Source: Klebsiella pneumoniae (GTDB taxonomy: Bacteria > Pseudomonadota > Gammaproteobacteria > Ga0077536). From it: a DNA stretch of 33,753 bases. Shown piece by piece: positions 8,171-15,688 of the stretch (its first letter is position 1; each line of letters opens with the position of its first letter). The stretch covers positions 1 to 33,753 of the forward strand of contig CAMATU010000023.1 in the NCBI GenBank assembly GCA_945861225.1, given 5' to 3'. Position numbers and translations under genes: made by a program. A model generated the notes under the pieces. The model had not been told where the DNA came from and did not search any database. It saw only the letters and a program-made list of their open reading frames with translations.

Positions 8171-10354
8171 TCACCCCGGCGCACCCCGCTTCAGATCTGC
8201 TTCCAATACGCTGGTCTCGCGCTTGGTGCGAGGTGTCGCATCGTGCATTTTCAAACGTGGCCACAGCGCCTTACGGACTTCTTCCGGCAGCACATTCTCG
8301 AGGTACTCGAGCGCGGTGCCACTGAGGTTGCGATCAGCGCTTGCGACGGCCTGCAGGGCGAGTGACAGGGCCTCGCGATCGAGCACCAGCCCGAGCAGGG
8401 TGAAGACATGCTCCATGCTGTAGTTGAGTGGCGACTGCGCGGGACTTGGGACGGCCATGAGATCCTCCGGTAAATCGATCTCAAGCTGGAGATCCTGGGC
8501 TGACCAGGTCGCCTGATCCACGTTCACTTCGCGCGCGATGGCCGCGAATACCTGCGCTTCCGCGACTTGCATGCAGGGATCGCGCGCGCGCATGCGCGCC
8601 AAGGCACGCGCGCAGCTGTAGCGGATATTGAATTCTTCTTCTTCGAGACCATACATAAGCACTGCCACCGCGCGCGGGCTGTGCACCACTTCCAGCACAC
8701 TCGGCAAACGTTGCCGCGCCGCGAGGAACAAATCCGGATTCGACATCGCGTCGGCGAGGCTGCCGATAATCTGCGGCGTCATCCAGCGCAACTCCATGCG
8801 CACGTCCTCCGCGAGGGCATCGTGAGCGAGCAGTGGAATCAGTGCTGGCACCAGGCGCGGATCCATGAAGCCGCCATGCAGACAATGCTTGATGCGGGCG
8901 AGCTCGCCTGAACTTAGTTCCACGATGGCCTTCGCTAAGCATTCAGCATTCGGATCCGCGCTCAGCTCGTCATGGGCAGGGCTCACTGGGCGCGCCGGCA
9001 CCGGCCCCCTGCGCGCGAGCTTCATCTGCCGAATGCGCAACATGAGCAGTTCACGTTCGGTGGCGGGTGACGCCTCGGCGAGGGTAAGCCTGGTGGTCGC
9101 ATCGATTACCTGGTCTTCACTGAGGCTGATCGCGCCGGCCCGCAGACTGTCCGCCAATTGCTCGACATAGCCCCGATAGAGCCGCGATACCAGCAACAAA
9201 ATAAGCAGGGCGCAGAGAATTGCGGCAGCGGCCAACAGGCGTGGCGACGGATTTGGCACGAGCCACATCAGCCCCAACAAAAACCCACTACCGAGTAAAT
9301 CGCCCACGCGATCAGAGGCCACATCGATGATGGCCTTGGTCGGGCGCTTCGTCAGAGGCGGAAGCGGTGTGTAGAGCAATTCAAACGCCGCCCGGAAAAA
9401 TGAATTTCCGAAGGCCATCTGCGCGGCGCGCATCATCACCACACTGCCGAGGCGCGGCAGTGCGAAAGTGACGAGCCCAAGAAACACCGTACACGCGGGC
9501 ATGATCGCCAACGTGACCCCGATGCCAAAGCGCCGCAGCAGCTGTGGCCCAAGCAATGACTGCACGGCGAAGGTCACCACGCCAACCACCGCATAGAATT
9601 GCCCGAACAATGCCGCGAGATCCTCGCCACTCGCGAGCCTGGCTGAGGCTTGTGACTTAAAAGCATAATCGAGAATCGCGGCGAGCATTGCCACCACGAC
9701 CATCGCGCACCCCATCAGTTGGAGGTAGCGGTGGGAGAACAGCAGCTGTAGCCCCGATTGGAAACCGAGATTGGTCGGTGCTGGCGCATGCGGGCGCTGC
9801 GACTCGCCAATGGCGCGCACCACCACCGCACAGGCGACGTGTAACAGGGCCAGCGCCAGCAACATCGCGCGCAGTCCGATCGCGGGCGGCACCTGCCCGG
9901 CAATCACGCCGCCGAGCACGCCACCAAGGGTGGCTGCCGCGCCCACTTTGGCGATGGTTTGCTTGGCGGTGTAGGGATCGAAACGTTCATTGATCACCGA
10001 CCAGAAGCCGCTGATCAACACCGCGCCGAAAGCCGCCATGTGCAGATACAAAATCACCGCGACAACCCGTGGCGCGCTCGCCATCGCCAGCCATTCGCCA
10101 GTGAAGCAAAGCGCACTGACGAGGAAGGCGCTGCAGATCACCCGCAAGGGACCGAAGCTTGCCAGCAGCCGCGCGATCAGCAGCACGGCAAAAATCGATA
10201 AGGTGGCCGCTGTCATCACCACCCTGGGTAAATCGGCGACTTCAAACTGCGAGAGAAAAATCGCGTCGCGCGTGGCTTTGCCCGCCACCTGCTGCGCGAT
10301 GATTAAGGTCGCGGCGCACAGCGCCCACGCGGTTGGCGGCAACAGACGCGACAT
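8171..10354 (-). CDS. NTT (ATP/ADP translocase-like) membrane protein with C-terminal HEAT-like region
   Basis: A 727-residue protein. Residues 1 to about 410 hold 11-12 hydrophobic segments, including GFWSVINERFDPYTAKQTIAK followed by GAAATLGGVLGGVIAG. This fits the FW-x-N-x-F...AK...GAGG-x-LG pattern of the nucleotide-transporter (NTT/TLC) and related MFS-like families. The remaining ~300 residues are soluble, Leu/Ala-rich and helical, with pieces such as RLVPALIPLLAHDALAEDVR and EEEFNIRYSCARALARMR that look like HEAT repeats. NTT-HEAT fusions are known in free-living bacteria, where the substrate is usually undetermined. I chose the ATG at 10354; a TTG at 10363 is possible. It follows its shorter relative by 33 bp, which suggests an operon. 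ATP/ADP exchange is not demonstrated. Confidence 0.75.
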   Translation of the reverse strand: MSRLLPPTAWALCAATLIIAQQVAGKATRDAIFLSQFEVADLPRVVMTAATLSIFAVLLIARLLASFGPLRVICSAFLVSALCFTGEWLAMASAPRVVAVILYLHMAAFGAVLISGFWSVINERFDPYTAKQTIAKVGAAATLGGVLGGVIAGQVPPAIGLRAMLLALALLHVACAVVVRAIGESQRPHAPAPTNLGFQSGLQLLFSHRYLQLMGCAMVVVAMLAAILDYAFKSQASARLASGEDLAALFGQFYAVVGVVTFAVQSLLGPQLLRRFGIGVTLAIMPACTVFLGLVTFALPRLGSVVMMRAAQMAFGNSFFRAAFELLYTPLPPLTKRPTKAIIDVASDRVGDLLGSGFLLGLMWLVPNPSPRLLAAAAILCALLILLLVSRLYRGYVEQLADSLRAGAISLSEDQVIDATTRLTLAEASPATERELLMLRIRQMKLARRGPVPARPVSPAHDELSADPNAECLAKAIVELSSGELARIKHCLHGGFMDPRLVPALIPLLAHDALAEDVRMELRWMTPQIIGSLADAMSNPDLFLAARQRLPSVLEVVHSPRAVAVLMYGLEEEEFNIRYSCARALARMRARDPCMQVAEAQVFAAIAREVNVDQATWSAQDLQLEIDLPEDLMAVPSPAQSPLNYSMEHVFTLLGLVLDREALSLALQAVASADRNLSGTALEYLENVLPEEVRKALWPRLKMHDATPRTKRETSVLEADLKRGAPG

Positions 10355-10387
10355 TGAAGACAACGCGTATCGCGCCTGGCTAATCAG

Positions 10388-11650
10388 CTAGGCGCTCGCG
10401 AGCACGGTGCGATACGCCTGCGCGAGCTGCACCAGGGTCAGAATCCACAGCGCACAGATTAACGCGGTAAGCCACGAAAGTTCAGCCGCATTCCCAGGCC
10501 CTAACCACGCGTTGGCCAGCAGGATCAAGCCTGAGCCAAGCGCCTTGAACAGACGATAACCGAACATGTCGATCCAGGCCTTGGCCTGATAAGTGAGGAT
10601 GGGATCGACCGGGATATACAACAGCTCTTTAGACGCGCGATTGATTGAATAGGAAAGCCCGCGATCACTGATTTTCATGATCGCGGCCATGGTAAGCGTG
10701 GTGTGAAAATAAAACGCGATGGCCCCCATCGCGAGCACTATCGGTTGCACGACCAGCCCGCCCATCGCACCAAACGCGCGATGGATGACCGGGGTTACCA
10801 AGACATTGATGAGAATTGAGACCACGCCCATCAAGCTGAAGAACTCGCTGATGTAGGCGGTGAGCTGATCGGTGTCCTGAAATTTCTGGGCGGCCACCTG
10901 CAAGAATTGAAACTCAACGATGGGTTGTGCCAGTTGCGAGAGGCACAGCAGGACTGCGATCAACATCAGGTAGCGATTATGCAGCAGCGATCGCCAGTCC
11001 CCGGCGGCGGTGTGCGGCGCGCCACTCTCGTGCACCTCGGTGTACAACCCAGCGCGCCACAGGCCGATATTGAACACGAACACCACCAGCAACAAGCCCG
11101 CGCAGGAATACAAAAGATCTGCCGTTTGCAAGCCAATGTGGGTCACTAAAAAGCTCGCGAGAAGCCCGCCCACCACGCCGCCAACCAAGCCGCCGGTGCC
11201 CACGAACCAGAAACTTTTCGCTCCCTGATCGGCGCTGCTGACCGCGTCCGTCAAACTCCAAAATTGTTCTACCAACACCACACTGAAGATATCGACAAAC
11301 ACATAGAACAGCGTCGCTCCGAACAGATCATGCGGGGTGAACACCACGCGAAACAGCACCATCCCGAGTGAAAAGAAAAGTAGCGAAATGAGCACAACCT
11401 TCACGCGTGAGTAGCGCTCAACCAACACATGGTATCCGCTAATGAGCAGCATCAGCGCGAGTGCAGAGTAAACCCAGGCATAGGGCAAGGCATCGGCGCC
11501 ACCAAATTCGATCAACAACGAACGTGAGGCGGCCTTCACTTGGTAGTAGGCGAGAATGATCAGGAAGAAATTTGCAAACAACGCGAGTGAACGGCCGAAG
11601 AGGATGGCGCGTGGCGCTGAAGTGAGTGAATTGTGCGCGCTGGCTTGCAT
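10388..11650 (-). CDS. NTT (ATP/ADP translocase-like) membrane protein
   Basis: A 420-residue protein with about 11-12 hydrophobic segments and no soluble C-terminal domain. It shares with its downstream neighbour the pattern QFWSLTDAVSSADQGAKSFWF followed by GTGGLVGGVVGGLLAS, so the two are probably distant tandem paralogues. It also has the YQVKAASRSLLIEFGG segment typical of the N-terminal part of NTT-like proteins. I chose the ATG at 11650 because the 24 residues added by the upstream start at 11722 are hydrophilic and overlap the divergent gene's promoter and 5' end. It is divergent from a serine hydrolase gene with 60 bp between starts. Its substrate is unknown, and a general MFS transporter remains an alternative. 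Confidence 0.75.
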   Translation of the reverse strand: MQASAHNSLTSAPRAILFGRSLALFANFFLIILAYYQVKAASRSLLIEFGGADALPYAWVYSALALMLLISGYHVLVERYSRVKVVLISLLFFSLGMVLFRVVFTPHDLFGATLFYVFVDIFSVVLVEQFWSLTDAVSSADQGAKSFWFVGTGGLVGGVVGGLLASFLVTHIGLQTADLLYSCAGLLLVVFVFNIGLWRAGLYTEVHESGAPHTAAGDWRSLLHNRYLMLIAVLLCLSQLAQPIVEFQFLQVAAQKFQDTDQLTAYISEFFSLMGVVSILINVLVTPVIHRAFGAMGGLVVQPIVLAMGAIAFYFHTTLTMAAIMKISDRGLSYSINRASKELLYIPVDPILTYQAKAWIDMFGYRLFKALGSGLILLANAWLGPGNAAELSWLTALICALWILTLVQLAQAYRTVLASA

Positions 11651-11710
11651 GCTGCGATTGTTAAAATGTCTTGCCGCTGGCTTAAACCCGATGCTACAGT
11701 CCGGGCACGT

Positions 11711-12604
11711 ATGGGGAGACACCGTAACATAATTGGGTCATTGCTGGCCCTGCTGCTTACCAGTAGCGCGCTTGCCGATGGCCTCGGTGACAACTCCTCC
11801 CTGCGCGAGAGCTACGACCCCGAACTGCAGAGCGCGCTGCAGGGTGAACTGAACAAGCTCGGCCTGGGCCCCGCACTCGCTGCTGAGAAACTCTGTGTGG
11901 CACTGGTCGATATGACAGAAATCGATGCGCCCAGAGTTGCTGAGATCAACGGCGACACCATGCTCTACGCGGCCAGCCTGCCGAAAATTGCGATCCTGCT
12001 GAGCGCCTTCGTGGAAGCGGAAAGTGGCGAGTTAACGCTTGACCGCCGAACCCGCGCATCACTGACCCGCATGATTCGGGTGTCTTCCAATACCGATGCG
12101 ACCTACATGCTGAATCGTGTGGGCAAACGGAGAGTCAATGCAATTCTGCAGTCTGATCGCTTTCGTCTCTACGATCCCTTGGTGAATGGCGGACTGTGGG
12201 TGGGCAAAGAATATGCGCAGGGCGCGGCCTTCGAACGCGATCCGCTGCATCATCTCTCGCACGGTGCGACGGCGATGCAGGTCGCGCGTTTCTATTACAT
12301 GCTCGAAAGCGGCGAGCTGGTCAACGCAAAGCTCACCCGCGAAATGAAGCGGATGCTGGGCAACCCAGGCATCCACCACAAGTTCGTGCGTGGCCTGGCG
12401 GATCGCCCGGGCGTTAAGATCTATCGCAAGTCCGGCAGTTGGCAGCAATGGCATGCGGACAGTGCGCTGGTGGAAGCGGCCGGTCACACCTACATCATGG
12501 TCGCCTTGGCCGAAAATCCCCGGGGTGGCGAGTGGCTGGCGGCCATCGCGCCCCGCCTGCACGATTTAATCGTCCCTACCCGCGTCGCCGCGAATACTCA
12601 CTAA
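11711..12604 (+). CDS. Exported SxxK serine hydrolase (class A beta-lactamase / PBP fold)
   Basis: A 297-residue protein with a clear signal peptide (MGRHRNIIGSLLALLLTSS, likely cut after SALA before DG). It carries all three active-site motifs of the penicillin-recognising serine enzymes: S89-LP-K92 (in AASLPKIAIL), S125-S-N127 (in RVSSNTDATYM) and K240-S-G242 (in IYRKSGSW). The last is a KSG variant of KTG. These enzymes are beta-lactamases, DD-peptidases or esterases. I see no clear Glu166-type omega loop, so I would not call it a beta-lactamase. The ATG at 11711 is used; an upstream in-frame start at 11633 would bury the signal peptide. It is divergent from the NTT pair and convergent with pyk. 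Confidence 0.85.
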   Translation: MGRHRNIIGSLLALLLTSSALADGLGDNSSLRESYDPELQSALQGELNKLGLGPALAAEKLCVALVDMTEIDAPRVAEINGDTMLYAASLPKIAILLSAFVEAESGELTLDRRTRASLTRMIRVSSNTDATYMLNRVGKRRVNAILQSDRFRLYDPLVNGGLWVGKEYAQGAAFERDPLHHLSHGATAMQVARFYYMLESGELVNAKLTREMKRMLGNPGIHHKFVRGLADRPGVKIYRKSGSWQQWHADSALVEAAGHTYIMVALAENPRGGEWLAAIAPRLHDLIVPTRVAANTH

Positions 12605-12639
12605 TTATTCCTGGCCCTCAAACATGGGTTTGGGCAAAG

Positions 12640-14094
12640 TCAAATTTTCAGCAGCGTAATCGTCGGCGTATTGAACGCCGGATCACTGTGGAAACCGCGC
12701 ACCACAATGATCAAATCGCCGCGCTTCACCAGACCCAACGTGGTGGCCGCACGGCGCGCGACGAGATTTGGATTGTCATCGCCGGCGGCCTGATCGACAT
12801 ACGGGATGGTGCCCCACAACAACGCAAGACGTCGACCGGTTTCAGGAAAACGTGAGATTGCGACGATTGGCGCGACAGGTCGTGCCGCACTGATCGTAGT
12901 CGCCGTCATGCCGTGCATCGAGATCACGATGATGGCCTTCGCCGCCGTTTCTCCCGCCAGCTGAGCGACCGAATTCGCAATTGCATCACCGAACAGAACC
13001 GTGTGCTGATCACCGCGCGGGCGCGGGGGACCGAACCCGAGATGATGTTGGATGTGGTAGGCCTCGGTCTGATGCGCGATGCGCACCATCATGCCAACGG
13101 CCGCCAGCGGGTGCGCGCCAACAGCGGTTTCGCCGGACAACATCACGGCATCGGCCCCTGCTGCCACGGCGTGCGAAACATCCGAGACTTCGGCCCGCGT
13201 CGGGCGCGCATTGGTGATCATCGATTCAAGCATCTGGGTCGCGACGATCACGGGCTTATCGTAGAGGCGCGCGCGATGAATTAATTGTTGTTGCGCGAGC
13301 GGCACCTGCTCGGGATGCAGTTCAACGCCGAGATCGCCCCGCGCGACCATGATGCCGTCTGCGGCCTGAATAATTTCATGGCTGTTGGCAAGCGCCTCCG
13401 GCTTTTCAATTTTCGCGATGAGTGCCGGCGCGTGCGGGTGAGCGCCGACGAGTGCCCGCAACGATTCGATATCCTGTGCCGTACGCACGAAGGACAGTGC
13501 GATCAAATCAGCGCCCTGGGCCAGTGCGAAACGCGCATCCACGATGTCACGCTCAGTTAGCGAGGGCGCTGAGACATTCACCCCAGGCAGATTAATCCCC
13601 TTGTGGTTGCCGACCGGCCCCCCGGCGACCACCTGGCAATACACTTCAGTGCCTGCCACCCGCTCCACTACCAGTTCCACTGCCCCATCATTCAACAGCA
13701 CGCGATTGCCGGCCCTCACATCCGTCGGCAGCGCCAGATATTGGGAGGGAATCAGCGCCGCCGTGCCCAGCACCTCGCGGGTGGTGATCACCGTACGCGC
13801 GCCAGTTTCAAGCAGCACGGAATCGCCCGCAAAGCGTCCGGTACGAATCTTGGGGCCGCAGAGATCGGCCAGCACCCCCACCTGACGCCCCAGCGCGCTG
13901 GCGTGCTCGCGGATGAGTGCAATTGCCTGGGCATGTTCCTCGTGTAAGCCATGCGACATATTGAGACGGAAAACATCCACGCCGGCTGCGATCAACCCCC
14001 GAATCACTGCCGAGTCACGCGACTGCGGGCCGATTGTCGCGACAATCTTGGTACGGCGATGCGTTAACAATTCGAGATTGGGGTCTATCGACAT
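12640..14094 (-). CDS. pyk: Pyruvate kinase
   Basis: A 484-residue cytoplasmic enzyme catalysing phosphoenolpyruvate + ADP to pyruvate + ATP, the last step of glycolysis. Recognisable pieces in order are TKIVATIGPQSRD, VFRLNMSHG, LCGPKIRTG, the B-domain, IAKIEKPEAL (catalytic Lys region), IMVARGDLGVELHPEQVPLAQ, VIVATQMLESMITNARPTRAE and VMLSGETAVGAHP. A C-terminal allosteric-type domain ends in FNTPTITLLKI. Full length for the bacterial family. It starts at the ATG at 14094. It is convergent with the serine hydrolase gene (35 bp between stops). Its upstream gap is filled with repeats, and I could not place its promoter. Confidence 0.98.
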   Translation of the reverse strand: MSIDPNLELLTHRRTKIVATIGPQSRDSAVIRGLIAAGVDVFRLNMSHGLHEEHAQAIALIREHASALGRQVGVLADLCGPKIRTGRFAGDSVLLETGARTVITTREVLGTAALIPSQYLALPTDVRAGNRVLLNDGAVELVVERVAGTEVYCQVVAGGPVGNHKGINLPGVNVSAPSLTERDIVDARFALAQGADLIALSFVRTAQDIESLRALVGAHPHAPALIAKIEKPEALANSHEIIQAADGIMVARGDLGVELHPEQVPLAQQQLIHRARLYDKPVIVATQMLESMITNARPTRAEVSDVSHAVAAGADAVMLSGETAVGAHPLAAVGMMVRIAHQTEAYHIQHHLGFGPPRPRGDQHTVLFGDAIANSVAQLAGETAAKAIIVISMHGMTATTISAARPVAPIVAISRFPETGRRLALLWGTIPYVDQAAGDDNPNLVARRAATTLGLVKRGDLIIVVRGFHSDPAFNTPTITLLKI

Positions 14095-14125
14095 TTAGTC
14101 ATCTCCTCAGCACAACGCTTAAACC

Positions 14126-14310
14126 CGTCATCCCGGGCGGAGCCACGAAGTGGCGCAGACCCGGGATCCATGGGCGCTTGATGTTTCCGTATGGATCCCG
14201 GGTAAGCCCCCAGTTGTCGCTGGGGCTTCGGCTGTGACCGCGCTTTCCGGGCTGACGGAGTTCAGGAAGTGCGCCGCATTCGGCGGGTGCGCTGCACTTT
14301 TCCGCCCTAT
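14126..14310. repeat. Intergenic repeats in the 14095-14377 gap
   Basis: The 283-bp gap upstream of pyk and of the LplT-like gene contains two repeat types. At 14126-14203 there is a 'cgtcatcccggg...acccgggatccatgg' unit whose inner 13-mers acccgggatccat (14159-14171) and atggatcccgggt (14191-14203) are a perfect inverted pair. At 14276-14310 there is a degenerate single arm of the REP-like repeat seen intact at 8111-8141 and 24093-24121; it matches over gctgc and acttttccgccctatt with changes in between. No small gene is supported here. Promoters for both flanking genes must lie in this gap, but I could not assign them. Confidence 0.7.
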
Positions 14311-14377
14311 TCGACTTTTCCGCCCCAGTCGCCATTCCTTTCAGCGGTCACACCCCATTTTCCTTTAACCTAGCAAC

Positions 14378-15688
14378 ATGAGTCAGCTTCACCTGCTTCG
14401 ATCTAGGCGCTTCTGGCCACTGTTCACGGCGCAGTTCCTCGGCGCCTTGAATGACAATGTCTACCGCTTCGCACTGATCATATTCATTACCTTCCAGCTG
14501 GCAGCTACCAGCACTATTCCGGCGGGCACCCTGGTCGTACTGAGCGGTGGAATTTTCATTCTGCCGTTCTTTCTGTTTTCAGCGCTCGCTGGGCAGTTAG
14601 CCGATAAGTACGAGAAGTCTGGCCTGATTCGCTGGATAAAGCTTGCTGAAATTGCGGTGATGGGCTTGGGCGCAGTTGGCTTTTACGCGCGCAGTCCCAC
14701 CCTCCTGATGACCGTGTTGTTTTTGATGGGCACTCATTCGGCATTCTTTGGGCCGCTCAAGTACGGCATCTTGCCGCAGCACCTCGCGGAACACGAACTC
14801 ATCGGCGGTAACGGGCTCATCCAAATGGCCACCTATGTGGCGATTCTGTGCGGCGCAGCGCTTGGGGGGTTGATCGCTTCGATCTCGACTGACAGTCCGC
14901 GACCGATGGTGGCGGCAGTCGTCGGCGTGGCGCTGGTCGGCTATTGGTGCGCGCGCCAGATCCCGCAGGCGGCCCCCAGCGAACCCGGCCTCACGCTCGA
15001 CTGGCATCTCGCGCGTTCCACACGCGATTTATTGCGTGACGCCTTCGCCACCCGCGAAGCTTTCACTTTGCTAATGACCATTTCCTGGTTCTGGTTCCTG
15101 GGGGCCACCTTCCTCAGTCTTGTCCCAAGTTATGGCAAAGATCTGTTGCACGCTGATGAGCGCGCGGTGACCTTGCTGAACGCCGCCTTCACGTTGGGTA
15201 TAGGGATCGGCTCGCTGGCCTGCGAAACGCTGACGCGAAAACGGATTGAACTCGGCTTAATGCCGTTCGCGGCGATTGGCATTTCACTTTGTGCGGGCCT
15301 GGTGTGGCAGCTGGGACTCCCAGTATTTCCTCGCGAACCTTTGACACTCGCGACCTTCTTCACGAATTCTGCGGCGCGCGGCATGTTTATCGCGCTGGTC
15401 GGCATCGGCGCCTGTGGCGCGCTCTATATCGTGCCGCTGAATACCGCGCTGCAGGCGCGCGCAAACCCCACGCAACGCGCACGCGTGATCGGCGCCCTAA
15501 ACGTGTTGAACGCAGTGTTCATGGTGGCCTCTGCGCTCTTCACAGCAACGCTCTACCAGCTGCGCGTGTCGATTCCGGGCATTTTCCTGCTGGTAGCCGG
15601 CCTCAATGTGCTGGCACTCATAGCTGCGCTACGCGCCGTGCCAGAATTCGGTACGCGCGCGCGAAGGCTCGCTGGATTTTCAGCTTGA
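14378..15688 (+). CDS. MFS transporter, LplT-like (lysophospholipid transporter family)
   Basis: A 436-residue major-facilitator protein with 11-12 hydrophobic segments. The N-terminus RRFWPLFTAQFLGALNDNVYRFA and the stretch SAFFGPLKYGILPQHLAEHELIGGNGLIQM are characteristic of LplT and of the transporter half of LplT-Aas fusion proteins, which flip lysophosphatidylethanolamine across the inner membrane for re-acylation. There is no acyltransferase or acyl-ACP synthetase domain attached and none next door, so the partner enzyme would have to be elsewhere. The start is the ATG at 14378. Its last nine bases overlap the 3' end of lon on the other strand. Confidence 0.85.
   Translation: MSQLHLLRSRRFWPLFTAQFLGALNDNVYRFALIIFITFQLAATSTIPAGTLVVLSGGIFILPFFLFSALAGQLADKYEKSGLIRWIKLAEIAVMGLGAVGFYARSPTLLMTVLFLMGTHSAFFGPLKYGILPQHLAEHELIGGNGLIQMATYVAILCGAALGGLIASISTDSPRPMVAAVVGVALVGYWCARQIPQAAPSEPGLTLDWHLARSTRDLLRDAFATREAFTLLMTISWFWFLGATFLSLVPSYGKDLLHADERAVTLLNAAFTLGIGIGSLACETLTRKRIELGLMPFAAIGISLCAGLVWQLGLPVFPREPLTLATFFTNSAARGMFIALVGIGACGALYIVPLNTALQARANPTQRARVIGALNVLNAVFMVASALFTATLYQLRVSIPGIFLLVAGLNVLALIAALRAVPEFGTRARRLAGFSA

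Noticed and set aside
12059-12562. A 167-codon frame antisense to the serine hydrolase gene
   Set aside because: It is a shadow of the gene on the plus strand, which has a signal peptide and all three catalytic motifs.
11711-12604. Calling the exported hydrolase a beta-lactamase resistance gene
   Set aside because: The fold motifs are present but no clear catalytic omega-loop Glu was seen, and the KSG variant also occurs in peptidases and esterases. The general name is safer.
12605-12639. An intrinsic terminator between the convergent serine hydrolase and pyk genes
   Set aside because: A stem (gccc...aaac / gtttgggc) can be drawn, but it has a two-base bulge and no proper T-tract on either strand.
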